Below are positions 1 to 11,850 of a stretch of 40,045 nucleotides of DNA, one piece after another. The stretch is from contig MNCI01020127.1 in assembly GCA_015680685.1 (NCBI GenBank), positions 142,946 through 182,990 of the forward strand, in the 5' to 3' direction. Source of the stretch: Gnetum montanum (lineage: Eukaryota; Streptophyta; Gnetopsida; Gnetales; Gnetaceae). Each line of letters opens with the position of its first letter. Within the stretch, counting starts at the first letter, position 1. The position numbers and the translations under genes were made by a program. Under the pieces are notes generated by a model. The model ran no database searches and was not told the origin of the DNA. It saw only the letters and a list, made by a program, of their open reading frames with translations.

Positions 1-117
1 GATTAACCCCAAGTGTTCCATGGGGCGTTTAGGCATTTAGTCTGCGGAGTTCGATCGGATCGCGCGTGCTGTGCTAGTTTCGTATGGTTGAGTGTAGGGG
101 TACCTCGCCACTCATCA
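1..117 (+). mobile_element. 3' terminal fragment of an Athila-like LTR
   Basis: The stretch around 82-101 (TATGGTTGAGTGTAGGGG) followed by an end in CTCATCA matches the 3' ends of the LTRs at 4520-5385, 27095-27964, 28751-29618 and 35768-36593. The fragment ends in the canonical CA at 117. It keeps more CpG than the other copies, for example GATCGGATCGCGCG near 51-64, which suggests a younger or less methylated insertion. The rest of the element lies outside the window, so solo LTR versus 3' LTR cannot be decided. Confidence 0.6.
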
Positions 118-367
118 ATTACAAAACCAATTTAGTAAGTATACAATCTTACTATTACTATTTTAAAAAATCAAGAGAGGAAAATTAATTGTTAAGAGGG
201 AAAATCATCCTAGTTATAACAACATTTACATCACTTTGAAAACATCTATGGTTGAACTTAAAATAGCAAAAGGATGTGAGATAGTAAAAGAAAACTATTG
301 TGGAACGTTGAAATCTATATAAAAGCAAGATACACAAAAAAATGGTACCATAGGATTGGAAAAAGGT

Positions 368-535
368 GGTGTTGGAATTTGAAACTAATTATAATATATG
401 TACACCCCAAGATATATGGTCCAATTAGAACCTTGTAACTCATTTTATAACTTAGCATTGGCCACCAAAATTGAATCCATGATATGAAGTTTTCAAATCA
501 AGTCTTAGCACTAGGCTAATACCTCATTGTTTGGT
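368..535 (-). mobile_element. tRNA-derived SINE-like unit, left arm of an inverted pair
   Basis: Read on the minus strand, this arm has an A-box-like motif (TTAGCCTAGTGCTAAG, about 502-520) and a B-box-like motif (GGATTCAATTT, about 468-478) at tRNA-like spacing, followed by a body ending in CTTGGGGTGTACA. It is the diverged reverse complement of the unit at about 780-951. The 5' edge is not sharp and no clear target-site duplication was found. Alternative: one arm of a fold-back DNA element. Confidence 0.45.
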
Positions 536-779
536 TCCATGGTGTTATAAATTTTGTATCACTATAACTTCATCTGCTTAATGTTAATCAATGTTAATCT
601 TAGCAGAAAATTTTTTACCATCAACTATAACCTCCTTGTCAACATTAATTTTTTTCTTTGAGTTAACATTGTTTTGATAAACATTAATTTTGATTTTGTG
701 TTAACATTGTTTTTTGTCTAGTCAGGAAATGTTTGCCTTATAACTATCCAAAATCATTGATACTTTTGTAATAGGGAGT

Positions 780-951
780 GTCAAACACCAAAAAACTAAC
801 AATGAGGTGTCAGCTTAGTGATAAAATACTTGATTTGGAAGCTCCAAGTCATAGGTTCAATTCTGGTGGCCAATGTTGAGTTATATAAAGTTCTAATTAG
901 ACTATATATCTTGGGGTGTACCTATATTTCACTTATTTGGGTTCCAAAACA
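780..951 (+). mobile_element. tRNA-derived SINE-like unit, right arm of an inverted pair
   Basis: An A-box-like motif (CAGCTTAGTGATAAAATAC, from about 811) and a B box (GGTTCAATTCT, 854-864) lie about 35 nt apart, as in tRNA-derived pol III promoters. The body continues to the tail CTTGGGGTGTACC near 911-924. The same sequence appears inverted at 368-535, so the two units would be transcribed away from each other. The loop between the arms (about 540-770) is AT-rich with repeated GTTAACATT words. Confidence 0.45.
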
Positions 952-1515
952 CACCCCTCCTCCCCAAACATCAAAAAACTGAATAATAAATAAAAAAAAT
1001 TTCAGAATACATGAGATCATCAACATAAAAGAAAGTCTATATAAAAACTCAAGCAGTGTTGGGGATGCTTTTTCAATTTTTCATTTAAGATAAGAAAAAA
1101 ATATAACCAATGTCCTTGCCCAAATAACCCCCTCAAGAATTTTCACTTATTACTAAAAAATTGTGTGTATAAAGTAACTTTCAAATTTAATCCTTGACAC
1201 TGACCCGAGTGGTAGATAGATGTGTTGCGGGCCTCTACAAACAACCATACCCATCTAATCTTGTCAAGTATTGCACATGTACCTTTAAAGCAATTAATTG
1301 CAGGCATATTAAATTTAAATTTTAGCTATCCAATACCAAAATTTTAAGCCTTTCCTGCAAAATACGCAGTGGGTGATAGCTTGCAAAATCCACCATTACT
1401 CACTCCAGCAAAGCGAAACAAATACCAACATTACCACGTTTTTAAAACGAAATAATCTCATCCAACGGTTTTAATAGGAAAGGGAAGGAGATCTAGCAAG
1501 GTGACAGCATCCTCC
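952..1515. other. AT-rich intergenic DNA, nothing recognised
   Basis: Low-complexity A/T-rich sequence with no coding similarity that I can see on either strand. Confidence 0.5.
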
Positions 1516-2137
1516 TCATTCTTGCAGTAGCACTGGCTTCAACTGTGTCTTCGTTTGTTCATCGTATAGAGAGTATACCACCTCATGCATGCATGCTTGC
1601 CCTCTTGGCGCTGTGCAAAAATGCACACACACATCATACCAACATCAAACAAATGCATGACCTCTTCCTCACTTGAATCGGAATTGGACTGTTTACCTGG
1701 TTATTAGCCAGATGGATTATCTCCGTTCTCCACCAATGGTAGATTGAAGAGGCCCTTAGCAATGGTTCCGCTGAAAGAGTTACTGCTGCTCATGCTCAGA
1801 GTCTCTGGCATGGGACCCTGCAACCTGTTGTGCTCAATCTCAAGTATCAGCATACTGAGTCGTGTGCTGGCACAGAGATTAGTGGGGATACTACCAGTGA
1901 GGGAGTTCAAAGATAAATCCAGTTGCAGAAGCCGGCGGTGTCGTTGCGTTGCGACCCCAGGAATCCAGAAAAGAGTGAGGTTCCAGCAGCTTGGATTTCA
2001 GCCTCAGCGGAATGCTCGCCTCCGACGAGATAGATGCCTGCGCAGACGCACAAGGTTGCAATGCCCACCAGCAAAGCCAGAGTAACATCTTCAGGAGCCG
2101 AGCTCCTGCTGCTGCTGTATTCCATTTTGGCTTTCAT
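1516..2137 (-). pseudogene. LRR receptor-like kinase pseudogene: N-terminus joined to extreme kinase C-terminus
   Basis: On the minus strand a start codon at 2137-2135 opens a short leader with a hydrophobic, signal-peptide-like run (LALLVGIATLCVCAGIYL). After a frame change comes an LRRNT_2-type segment (LKSKLLEPHSFLDSW). After another frame change come leucine-rich repeats (LDLSLNSLTGSIPTNL, then NRLQGPMPETL and SNSFSGTIAKGL). Two stop codons follow near 1704. Beyond them the sequence resembles the last part of an RLK kinase domain (EEEVMHLFDVGMMC, then MHEVVYSLYDEQ in another frame) and ends at a TGA at 1518-1516. The remaining LRRs, the transmembrane segment and almost all of the kinase are missing. 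This is a decayed, internally deleted copy of an LRR-RLK, not a working receptor. The LRR part is clear; the kinase tail is a weaker call. Confidence 0.6.
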
Positions 2138-2230
2138 TCTGCACAATACAATGCAGCCGTCAAACACTTGTTGACATGAAAGAAACCTAGCTTAATTACA
2201 AATTCAATTCCAGTGTACTCGCACTATGAT

Positions 2231-2497
2231 TATATACTATCCGGCGAAAAGAATTCAGGATATCCTTAACACTCGTAGACCAGAGCGGAGTTGATCGACA
2301 TTGACGAGTGAGCTCAAAGTTTTTGGCCGGGTCAAAAGATTCGAGAAAATGAGAGAACAAAGAGATTAGATATATCCTATCAAGTGAACAGAATTTAGGA
2401 TATCTTCACGGTCGCAGTGGGTAGATTGCAGGGGAGGAAAGGAGTGGGCTCAAAGTGCTTGGCCGGATCAAATTATACGAGAAAATAAGAGAATAAG
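2231..2497. repeat. Diverged tandem duplication, about 140-bp unit, two copies
   Basis: Copy 1 (about 2231-2369) and copy 2 (about 2371-2497) share TATATMCTATC, a GAATTYAGGATATC block, GAGTGRGCTCAAAGT, TTGGCCGGRTCAAA and CGAGAAAATRAGAGAA in the same order. The duplication lies just upstream of the 5' end of the minus-strand LRR-RLK pseudogene and may be old promoter sequence. Confidence 0.6.
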
Positions 2498-2622
2498 GCA
2501 ATGATTCAAAGTCTTGGCTGGGTCTAAGGGTATGCACTCATGGTAAAGCTGTAACGGGGCCGGCAATGAGTCAAAGTCCTGACTGGGTCTAAGTGTATGC
2601 ACTCATGGTAAAGTTGTAACGG
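2497..2622. repeat. Tandem duplication, 65-bp unit, two copies
   Basis: GGCAATGA-TCAAAGTC followed by CTGGGTCTAAG and TATGCACTCATGGTAAAG occurs at 2497-2561 and again at 2562-2622 with a few substitutions. It directly follows the 140-bp tandem pair. Confidence 0.7.
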
Positions 2623-4519
2623 TGTAATAGTACTGTTCCTCGAAAACACTGTTCAGTATTACTTGAGAGTTACCTGAGAGTTTCAATAGCAGCAATGTGA
2701 GAGGGGTGGCTTCAAGGAAAATACACTTTATCGCTAACACACCTATTTCACAGCATAGAGTACATAACCCATAACCCATTAGCTAATAGCAAGAGGTGCT
2801 AGAGTTATCATAAATATTAATTATGCAACCAAACAAATAAAGTGCACGCACACACACACAACAAGCACACAATACATCGATCTCATAGAAGGGTTGTGAT
2901 GATCTTATACTAACATATCTAGCCCTAAGTCCTATTTTGAAGAGAGGGCAGTGGCCTAAGCATCGAAACCAAAGCTCCTTCACAAGCCTGTATCCCTATG
3001 ATGAGGTTCACAAGGAATCAAGTCCCATGTAGTTCTAATGTGATGGTTAAAATAGCATAGAACCCAAAGGATCTCCATGGTCCTCTAACCTTATCCCAAA
3101 GGAAAATAGCCTTCGTTCCACTAACATGGCATGTTTTTCTATGAAAGCAAATAAGCATTAAGGCCCCACTGTTGAGCCACAATGAACATACATGGTTGCT
3201 TGAGCAAATGAGCTAATTTCTGAAATTTTAAAAGTGAGGTAGGGCACTAAAAAAGAAAAATCAGTTTGGCATAACCCATCTTTCCACAATTATACAAGTA
3301 CAAAATGATACATAAATGTTTAATGAATAACAAAGTTTTGGGTAATAAAGAATGCTTGGGTGCAAATGCATGGAAGAGCATAAAAATTTACTTATTATGT
3401 ATTTAATCCAACACTGCCAACACATGTATATTTGATGGCTGTTATCTATCATGCTTATGTGTTGGGACACTATAACACATATTTAAATAATGTAAAAAAC
3501 AAGTTTGATCATAGTTAAGATGAGTAGAATAATGGTATGGACTTGAAATAATAAAATAGAGGTTGCAAGTTGAAGTATTTTGGTTTTTCAAATTTTTCTT
3601 TTTGTAGAAAGAGTTAGACTTCTTTCCATGCTTTTTTCCATACAACATACATATTCAATACCATGGGCATGAGCATACACATGTGTTGGTAGTAGCAATA
3701 AATATGTACTTAGGAAGTGTGTATGCTCTTCCAAAATGCATTGGCTAAAGTCAAAAAAGTCTTGTAAACTCTATTAAGATAATATGAATGGATGAAAAAG
3801 AGCTACCTATCATATTAAACCATTTACAACAATAATTCTTAGCACAACTATGAGATGATAAAGCCTAGATTAATGCTTAACCTAGTTTCAAATTACTAAA
3901 GAATATTTGGTACACTTGGTTTGGTCGAGTAATGTTTTGTCAACAAAGCACTCATGTTTGAAATTCAAAACTAATACCCCACACATGCAATGACTTGACT
4001 ACTCATTTTTGGTGCAATTGTAACATGTTTCAAATTGTAAATCAATTTATAAAAAAAAATATTTGGAGAGAGGGTACTTTTCACAAAAGGTAGAATAATA
4101 GTCAACATGATAGAGATAATTAAAGTGCTACTTAGGATTTATGTTCTAATAAATTGGTAAAGATATAAGAAATAGAATTGAGGCAAGATGGTCAAAATGC
4201 AGATACACTAGTAGTGTTGTATGCAATAAAATCCCAATAAAGCTAAACAAAAAATTTTATGGGATAATCATTAGGTCTACTAGCTTATATGATGCTAAAC
4301 GTTAAATACTATCTCCATCTAGTGCTTTTAATAGGAACCACCACATGGAGTGATGGTAAAGTGCCTAATGGTTCTAGGTAGGTTGTTAGAGGGTATCTTA
4401 GGATGGTTCTTTACATTTTGAATTGTCTTTGGCTACTTATTCTCTACTTTATTTGGAAGCTTTAGTATGCAGTTATTTTTTGGTAGTAAGAGCATAACTA
4501 TGACAGCTCTTTAGGAGTA
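2623..4519. other. AT-rich intergenic DNA, no gene seen
   Basis: No supported coding sequence. A short CA microsatellite lies at about 2847-2860. The short open frames here have no recognisable similarity and biased, low-complexity composition. Confidence 0.5.
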
Positions 4520-5385
4520 TGATAAATCAAAATTTGGCAAACTACAATATTGAATGTACAATATTGTAGCTTTAGCTACATTATCGTATATGTGATATCA
4601 CAAGATGTGTGCTAGCCTATAAATATTGCACTTAGGTGCATAGATTTGCATAAATTTTCATTCCATAGTAGTGTAACTCTTGCAATTTGTTTTTGTGAAT
4701 TAGTATTTAGCAATTAAAAGTGTGAATGCCTGCAGTGTAGTGTGACATAGTGTATGGAGTCTTTATTTGAGCATCTTGTACTTGGGCACAAGTGTGACCT
4801 TCAATAAAGATCGAGCTATTTCATACTATTGCAGCATTATCCTAGTTTACTATTTTAGTTAGAATAATGTTTATTATTTTCTTAGTTAATGTTTAATTTT
4901 CCATGCACTTTACCATTACTGTTGTTAGCAAAATGAGCATGACTGATCTCAAGCACTTAAGTGTAATTTCTTGGTAACTCAGTAGTGCTATCACTTGGTT
5001 CGCCCAGTAGCAATATACTTGGTAACCCTAGTAGTAGTTAAACTGAAGCCCAAGGTGTGTATGGAAGGTCAGGACCAAATACTCATCACCTTAGGATAGA
5101 ATAGATTTGTTTACTATTGTAGTTAGACTTAGACTTGGAAACTCTTTTTACTTCACCATGTTCACTAGGAGTAACAATGTCCCTACAACATCAGTTATCA
5201 TACAACTCATTGTGAGCTAAACCATACATGTAGACTTCATTAGCTCCATGTGGGAAAACAATAGTCATAGACTTAAACCAATTACTAGCATAATCACATT
5301 GCCTCATCCATGGATTATGATTTGGTCGTGCATGAAATAGTTGTGAATTGTATGGTTGGGTGTTGGATTTCTCCACTACTCATCA
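4520..5385 (+). repeat. 5' LTR of element A
   Basis: The LTR begins TGATAAATC and ends CTACTCATCA, directly followed by a primer-binding site. It holds a TATA box (CCTATAAATA, 4616-4625), a polyadenylation-type motif (CAATAAAGAT, from 4802) and a U5 stretch in which CTTGGTAAC-CAGTAGT-like words recur (about 4970-5040). U3 has short dyads such as ACAATATTG around 4544-4568. The LTR at 27095-27964 (reverse) has the same start, end and near-identical length (870 versus 866 bp). Confidence 0.85.
4616..4625 (+). promoter_or_regulatory. LTR TATA box (element A)
   Basis: CCTATAAATA. The same ten bases occur in the LTRs at 16927-16936 (+), 27845-27854 (-), 29485-29494 (-), 35863-35872 (+) and, in an unrelated LTR, at 37361-37370 (-). 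Confidence 0.7.
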
Positions 5386-5386
5386 T

Positions 5387-5404
5387 TGGCATCATTGCTG
5401 AGGA
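5387..5404 (+). other. Primer-binding site, tRNA-Asp type, decayed
   Basis: TGGCATCATTGCTGAGGA lies one base after the LTR end. It fits the Athila/Tat PBS (complement of the 3' end of plant tRNA-Asp) except for transitions of the C-to-T or G-to-A kind, as expected from deamination of methylated sites. This fixes the LTR boundary and the orientation of the element. Confidence 0.8.
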
Positions 5405-5530
5405 CTAGTCAATGTATACTAAGTAATTAATTTTACAAAGTTCATTGTATCAAGAACTCAAAGTTAAAATCCATAATTCTCTAATAACTCTAAAAATAAG
5501 GATACTTAAAAAAATGTCTTAAACCACAAC

Positions 5531-7560
5531 ATGGCTTTAGACAAGGATACATCATCACCTATCAAAGAAAGAAGAAGGGGCAATGACAAGATCAACAATG
5601 AAGAAGAATGAGGGATGCCAATGTAAACAAGAATTACATATGCTCACACTGATTCTTATCATCTAGATTTTACTTTCATCTTCCATTAGGATAGACAAAT
5701 GAGGTGGAGAGACATGCAAGGAAACATAGTCCTTCCTCCACAACATGTAGCACTTAGCATGCTCCAAACTACCTTAAGGGGAATAAATTTGGACCAAATG
5801 CAGGAAGGGTACCATGTGACTCATCACATGACAAGATTGTATGAACCCATAAAGAAGCAGATGAGGAAAGATGTTGCTATGGGAATCAAACATGTATACA
5901 AAAAAGGGAAATAGGTCAACACTTTTATTTTCTTAGAAGAACTTAATGTTGATGAATTCATCATAGAACAACTCCACCAGAATCATGAAGTGCCTTCAAA
6001 AACACCTATCATTAGACTTGAAAAACTTGTTAAAGTTCAACTGCATTCCGCCCTAGTAGAGCCATCTACGAGGGGGGCTACTAACTCAAAGAATAAGTAG
6101 GGCACAAGGCCAAGATTTCTGCAAGCTCCTATAGAGAAGAATATTAGAGTCATGAAAGGAGGGCAAGCTAGCATTGTTCTTTTACTACCTCATCCAAATC
6201 CTCACGATCATTGATGGACTCTGATAGGAGGAGACAAAGGCACAAAGACTATGATAAGGAGAAGAGAAGGACTCATGACCTTCATTCAAGATACTCTAAT
6301 TTAGAAGATGTAGGATAGGAGCAAAGAAGACAAAGGGATCAAAGAGAGGATTGTGAAAGGGATGAGTACAGAAGGACTCACCGCTACAATAGAGCACACA
6401 AACCCAATTATGATGATGAAGTCTTGATGGAAAATTGTAGCATGATAAACATCTGAGAAGCTATACACATACCAACTAAGCATGTGAGGGATGATCATAT
6501 CAAATGGCTTGATATGAATAATATGCCATGATTTGAGGGTGGTTATAATGCTAAGCCACAACACCACCTCCAAGCTTTCCATAATGCTTGCATCCTACAA
6601 AACATTGAAAATGATTGGCAGAAGTTGAAGTTATTTCCAAGAATACTTGTGAAAGAGGTAGAGAGCTGGTACTAATCACTCGAACCTAAATTAATTAGAA
6701 GATGAATTACCATGCTAGAGATCTTCAATGACAAGTATCAAACCTACAGATGGGTGTCCAACTGAAGAAAACGAATCCAAGGATGAAAACAAGGGACTCA
6801 TGAAATCCTTGATGCGATAATGGAAAGATAATATTCACTATTGCATAGATGCCTAGGCCATGGATTCTTACAATAGGAACAACTTAGGCACATTGTAGAT
6901 GGGTTATGAAATGACTACCCATTGAATCTAGAGATTAATTGATCAAGTGGCAAAGGAGGAAGGTGAATTATGAAAGAGAGAATCAACTAAAGAGTACAAT
7001 AGAGACTCATCTATCAGGAAAAGGGATGCATGAGTTTGTTATACATAAGAGGAAGAGACCTTAGATTAGGAAATTTAGAAGAAAAATCTACAAATCCAAA
7101 AATCTATTGCTGATGTAGTAGCACATGTAGCAAAAATGTGGGACTCAATCAATGAGAGATGTACAATAGCCTTAAAGATTATGGAGGAGAGAGTAGAGTA
7201 AGCCTTTGGAAAAGGCAAAGACAAGAAAAAGAAGAAAGATTTTGGATGAAAGGACAAGGTGGCTTTAGTGGCTGAGTGTTTAGACACAAGCTTCACTAAT
7301 GAGGAAGGATGTGCCATGTGTCAATACAAACATATCTTGCCTAAAAAGTTATCTTATCCTCAAGGTAACTACAAAAAATATTTCCAACCCACGTACTATC
7401 CTAGAAAAGCTTTACCACAGCCACAAGAACAATATTATTAGCAATGGCAACAACCCCAATCGTGGGCCATGCCACTAGCTCACCAATAATATCCATATAG
7501 GCATCCACGTCCATATGGATATTTTGTATAACATCAAATCTCTCTTGGTAATGCTATTGT
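5531..7560 (+). pseudogene. gag of element A (degenerate)
   Basis: An ATG at 5531 starts MALDKDTSSPIKERRRG, and the same frame stays mostly open to 5914 (LPPQHVALSMLQTTL and following). After further frame changes, a Retrotrans_gag-type capsid segment is readable at about 6530-6960, with a HLQAFHNACIL start, LKLFPRILVKEVESWY, and HRCLGHGF near its end. The C-terminal part (about 7330-7560) is rich in Tyr, Pro and Gln, and its equivalent is found inverted in element C at 35441-35764. No clean zinc knuckle was identified. Stops are mostly TAG/TAA where Gln would fit. Confidence 0.7.
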
Positions 7561-8039
7561 CAAAACTTCATAATACTAACCCATAGGGTACCATAGATCA
7601 AAACTACCAAGAATAGATCCAAATTCATACATGCATTCATTAGCAGCTAGTTCAAATTAATACTTGAATTCTCTACTACCAGTGCCACCTCCTATCATGT
7701 AGGGGAAACTACCATCACAACGACAACAAAAGAACACAACCAGGGTGGTTAGTTTACAAGAGGAGGTGATTGCATGTAAATAACAACCTAGGGAATGATC
7801 GTTCTTTCGAACAAGCCTTGAAAAGATTCGATAGATGGAGAATACATCTACTTTCACCCCACTTGCATCAAATCCTCCTTAACACAAAAAGATTCTATCT
7901 TCATCAAATCCAAATGTCACAACTATCATGCTTACTCAGATGATCACTCATTGGATAAAGATAGGGGCTCTTCCACAGAAGCGAACTAATCTAGGAAGTC
8001 CATTAGTTTATCTCTAGATAGCAAGGCATAATCCATGCA

Positions 8040-8345
8040 AAGATCTACTTGATTCCAAGTCAAGAGTGAACCTAATCTCACATAACATGTATCAAGCTTG
8101 GAATCTACCACTGCTAAAGAAGAGTAACATCCTGTTAGAGCTTGTAGACCAGTCAATCATAGTTCTACTAGGACAAGTGGATGATGTGATTACAACCATT
8201 AGTAACTAGTCTTACCCTATGGATTATCTAGTCATTCATGTGGGGAAATATGAGGGAGAATTTCAAATTATTATGGGGAGAGCTTGGCTTAGCACTATTG
8301 ACGCTAAGCTTGAAATTCATGATTTGTCGTTGGAGATTTCCAAGG
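8040..8345 (+). pseudogene. Retropepsin-like protease of element A (degenerate)
   Basis: The segment reads LLDSKSRVNLISHNMYQAW, then LELVDQSIIVLLGQVDDV, then YPMDYLVIHVG and IIMGRAWLSTIDAKLEI. This is the arrangement of Athila-type proteases: catalytic DSG region, LADRS-like strand, ILGRPFL-like flap end. The catalytic triad appears as DSK instead of DSG, and a stop codon interrupts the middle, so the enzyme would be inactive. It lies between gag and RT as expected. Confidence 0.65.
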
Positions 8346-8689
8346 AAGATGAAGCCAACATCATACAAAGACAAAGAGTTTCATGTATCACATACAACAA
8401 TAATGGGTGCGATTGCATGCAAAGAATATGGGCTATTAGACGAGATGATATCAAAGTATGTAAAAAATATGTAGAAGAAATATGTGAGTAGAAATGTCTA
8501 TACGTGGTAGCCACATAGTAGAAAGGAACCTAGTGGTTGATCACAAATGAAGAGATTGAATCAAATAAATACGTGGAACCAGAAAAACAAATTGTTAGTG
8601 TCTGCATTGAAGAGACTAATAAGTTAGAGCAATTAAAGGAAAGGAACTTCCACCCATAAACAAATTAGGTAGAAGAGACAAACTAGGGA

Positions 8690-10215
8690 TGTTTGGAGAT
8701 TCTAGACACTATGGAACTAGAACCGTTGGAACTAAAGGCCCTACTGAAAGCATTGGAATATGCATTTTTAAACAATAAGAAGCTAGTAATAATCAATGCC
8801 ACTTTGAAAGAAGAACAGAAAAGGAATTTTCTGGAAGTGATTAATAGATGGCCTACAACCTTTGTGTGGTCTTATGATGAGATCATAGGAATTGATCCAC
8901 GAATTTATCAATATCAGATATACATTGATCCTACAGTCAAGCCACAACATTAAACCCAATAAAGGCTTAATCCAAAATTAAAAGAAGTAATCAAGTAAGA
9001 GTTGGAGAAATTGCTAAAGGTAGGATTCATCTATCCTAATGCAGATAGTAAATGGGTTAGACCCTTAGTGATTGTTCTAAAGAAAGGGGGTAAATAGTGA
9101 GTCTACATTAACTTCCAAATGTTGAACACTACTACATTCAAGGATCACTTCCCTTTGCCATGTGTTGATCAGGTCTTGGACACCATTGAAGGACATGAGT
9201 ACTACAGTATTTTGGACAAATATAGTGGATACAATCAGATCTGCATTACACTTGAGGACCAGGAGAAAATAGCATTCATGAGTCCATGGGGAACATTTTC
9301 CTACAAGAAAATGCCATTTGGTCTTTCTAATGCACCTGCCATGTTCCATAGGCTTGTGCTTAGCATTTTATAGAAATAAATTGGAAATGACATAGAAGTA
9401 TTTATGGATGATTTTTCAATGTATGGGTTCAATTTCAAGCAAGCACTGGACTGGTTGGGGTAGGTACTGAAGAGATGTGTTAAAACTAATCTTAAGCTCG
9501 ACTAGAAGAAAATCCATCTCATAGTCGAAGAAGGCATAGTGTTGGAACATAAAATCTCCTAGAAAGGTATAGACGTAGATCCTGAAAATATTAGAGTCAT
9601 ATAGAATATCACTCAAATGCCATAGATAGTAAAAGATGTGAGATCATTCTTAGGCCACATGGGATATTATAGAAGATTCATAGAAAACTTCTCAAAGATA
9701 GAAAAATGACTTGTAGAACTTACAAAGAAAGATGCACCCTTCAAGTGGATAGAGTCATGTGAAAAGGCATTCAAAGCTCTAAAGTAGAAATTAGTAGAGA
9801 CACCAATCCTTTAAGCTCCATATTGGTCCAGACCTTTTCACATCATGACTGATGCTTTTAACTTTATGCTTGGTTCAATACTCACATAATTGGATGATCA
9901 AAAGAAACCTTACTACATACATTGTGCCAATAGCAGCATTACTAGAGCATAATTAAATTACACCACAATATAAAAGGAGCTAATGGCTATGGTGTATGCA
10001 CTTGAAAAATTTAGAAATTATGTGCTCAAGTATTAGATTTATGTCCACACCAATCATAGTACCATCTGATTTCTTATGAACAAACTAGCGGTCAATCCTA
10101 GAGTGATAAGATGGCTCATTATCTTACAAGAATTTGACATCATGATGATCAACAAAAAGGGAATAGAAAATGTGATAGCTGTTCATCTATCAAGGCTAAG
10201 ATGGGATCCCAAAAA
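8690..10215 (+). pseudogene. Reverse transcriptase and RNase H of element A (degenerate)
   Basis: The RT begins with a leader in which WPTTFVWSYDEIIGIDP is readable (about 8850-8902). The core includes KDHFPLPCVDQVLDTIEGHE, YSGYNQI and MPFGLSNAPAMFHR (9119-9370), and the catalytic FMDD box at 9401-9412. The connection segment has RSFLGHMGYYRRFIENFSKI (about 9638-9700). RNase H follows with LNYTT, ALEKFRNYVL, VHTNHSTI and LSRLRWD (about 9950-10205). Frames are interrupted by many stops, nearly all where Gln or Trp would fit. The residue pattern is of the Athila branch of Ty3/gypsy. Confidence 0.9.
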
Positions 10216-10239
10216 TTGAGCAGAACTTTAATTAGACCA

Positions 10240-11570
10240 ATTTTCCAATGAAGATGTATTTACTAAAATAGTAAAGGTTGTGAATTCAACAAAGAAGCCA
10301 TGGACCATAGAATATCTAACTTATCTATCAACATAAGAGCTTCTTGTTGAATGGAGTAGAAAAAAAAATGAGTAATTCCTTCACAAAGTAAAAAGATATA
10401 TGGAAATTAATGGCAATTTGTATAAGATTTGTGTAGATGGGTTCATCAAATGGTGTGTGCCAGAGTGTGATCAATAGAGAGTGTTACAGGATGTCCATGG
10501 AGGCCCATGTGGTGGCCACTATGTAGGGTGCAAAATGACACTCAAGTTGATGATGGCAAGCTAGTTTTGACCTACCTTGTTCATAGATGCCCATACTTTT
10601 GCATAATTTTGTGGATGATGCCAAAGATATGGAGGATTTACAACTAGATACAAGGGACCACAACACTAAATATAGCCACTTGAACCTTTTGACATTTGGG
10701 AAATTGATTTTATGGGGCCCATAACATCGATGTCAAATGGATAAGGATACATCATTGTGACTATGGATTACTGTAAAAAATGGGTAGAGGTAGTAATAGT
10801 AAAAGACTATACAACAAAGACAATTATGAAATTCTTTCAACAACACATGGTGAATAGATTTGGAGTACTACGGATGCTTATATAAAATAATAGAACTCAC
10901 TTCACTGGTGCTACATTCAAAAAGCTCATGCAACAACTTGGGGTGAATCATAAGCTAACAACATCATATCATCCCCAAGCAAATGGTCAAGCTAAAGTTA
11001 CTAACTGGGAAATTACTAAAATACTTACTAGAATGGTTAGTAGGTTTAGAAAGGACTAGAGCACTAATTGAATGATTCTCTATGGGTCTATAGTACATCA
11101 TGGAAACTACCTATAGGGTACTCACCATATGAGTTAGTTTACGACAAGTTGCCAATGCTATCAATCTAAGCAGAGCTCCACACTCTAGCTACTACCAATG
11201 AACTTGACCTTAACTTGAGCTCAGCCCAACAAGAATGCCTCATGAATCTAAACCTTCTATATGAGAATATGTTGGTAGCACTCATGAGTAGTAAAGTCCA
11301 TAAGCATTACTCCAAACTTAGGCATGACACACGGATAAGGCATGTAACTATACAACTAGATGATAGGTCCTCTACTATAATCCTAACCATTTAACCCAAA
11401 AGCTAAATTTTAGACACTTTAGGAGGGACCATATATTATTGAAGTCACTTATCCATCTGGTGCCTTGCATATTTACCACATATCCTGTCCACACAAGCTC
11501 ATTCTTGTCATTATCCAATAAGTCAAACCTTATTATGAATATTCCGAGTCTACCTAATCCACCCAATAGT
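10240..11570 (+). pseudogene. Integrase of element A (degenerate)
   Basis: An HHCC-type zinc-binding region is recognisable (HGGPCGGH, then C..C before QRYGG, about 10495-10640). It is followed by the catalytic core with FDIWEIDFMGP (the Asp codon is at 10706-10708), MDYCKKWVEV, a degenerate second Asp region near 10870-10900, and SYHPQANGQAKVTN (about 10965-11005). The C-terminal part is weakly conserved and ends near 11570. Numerous stops make it non-functional. Confidence 0.85.
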
Positions 11571-11639
11571 CTTCTTCTACCTATTCTATCTTCTATTTAA
11601 CTGATCCTAATAATAGTCATGGGGGTGTTAATCTGGAAC

Positions 11640-11850
11640 CATAGGTACTTCACTGAATTGTTTTACTTTTCTTTTCATTTTTCACATTCTTTAATATTTT
11701 CTTATTCTTTTATACTTTTTCATTTCTTAAATTTTTGATATTCTTTAACATTTTTCAATTCTTTAATCATTTTTCATTCTTTGACATTTTTCATTTATCT
11801 TTTTCCAATTCTTACTATCTTTTTTATACTTTGCTTTCATGACCTTTGTA
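11640..11850. repeat. Low-complexity T-rich tract after integrase
   Basis: Irregular repeats of TTTTTCATTCTTTAACAT-like words. A matching A-rich tract occurs at 31340-31560 in the inverted element C, at the same place relative to integrase, so it is a family feature and not random decay. Confidence 0.6.

Noticed and set aside
398-923. A single MITE with long terminal inverted repeats
   Set aside because: Not excluded, but ranked below the SINE-pair reading because both arms carry pol III A- and B-box-like motifs at tRNA spacing and no target-site duplication was found.
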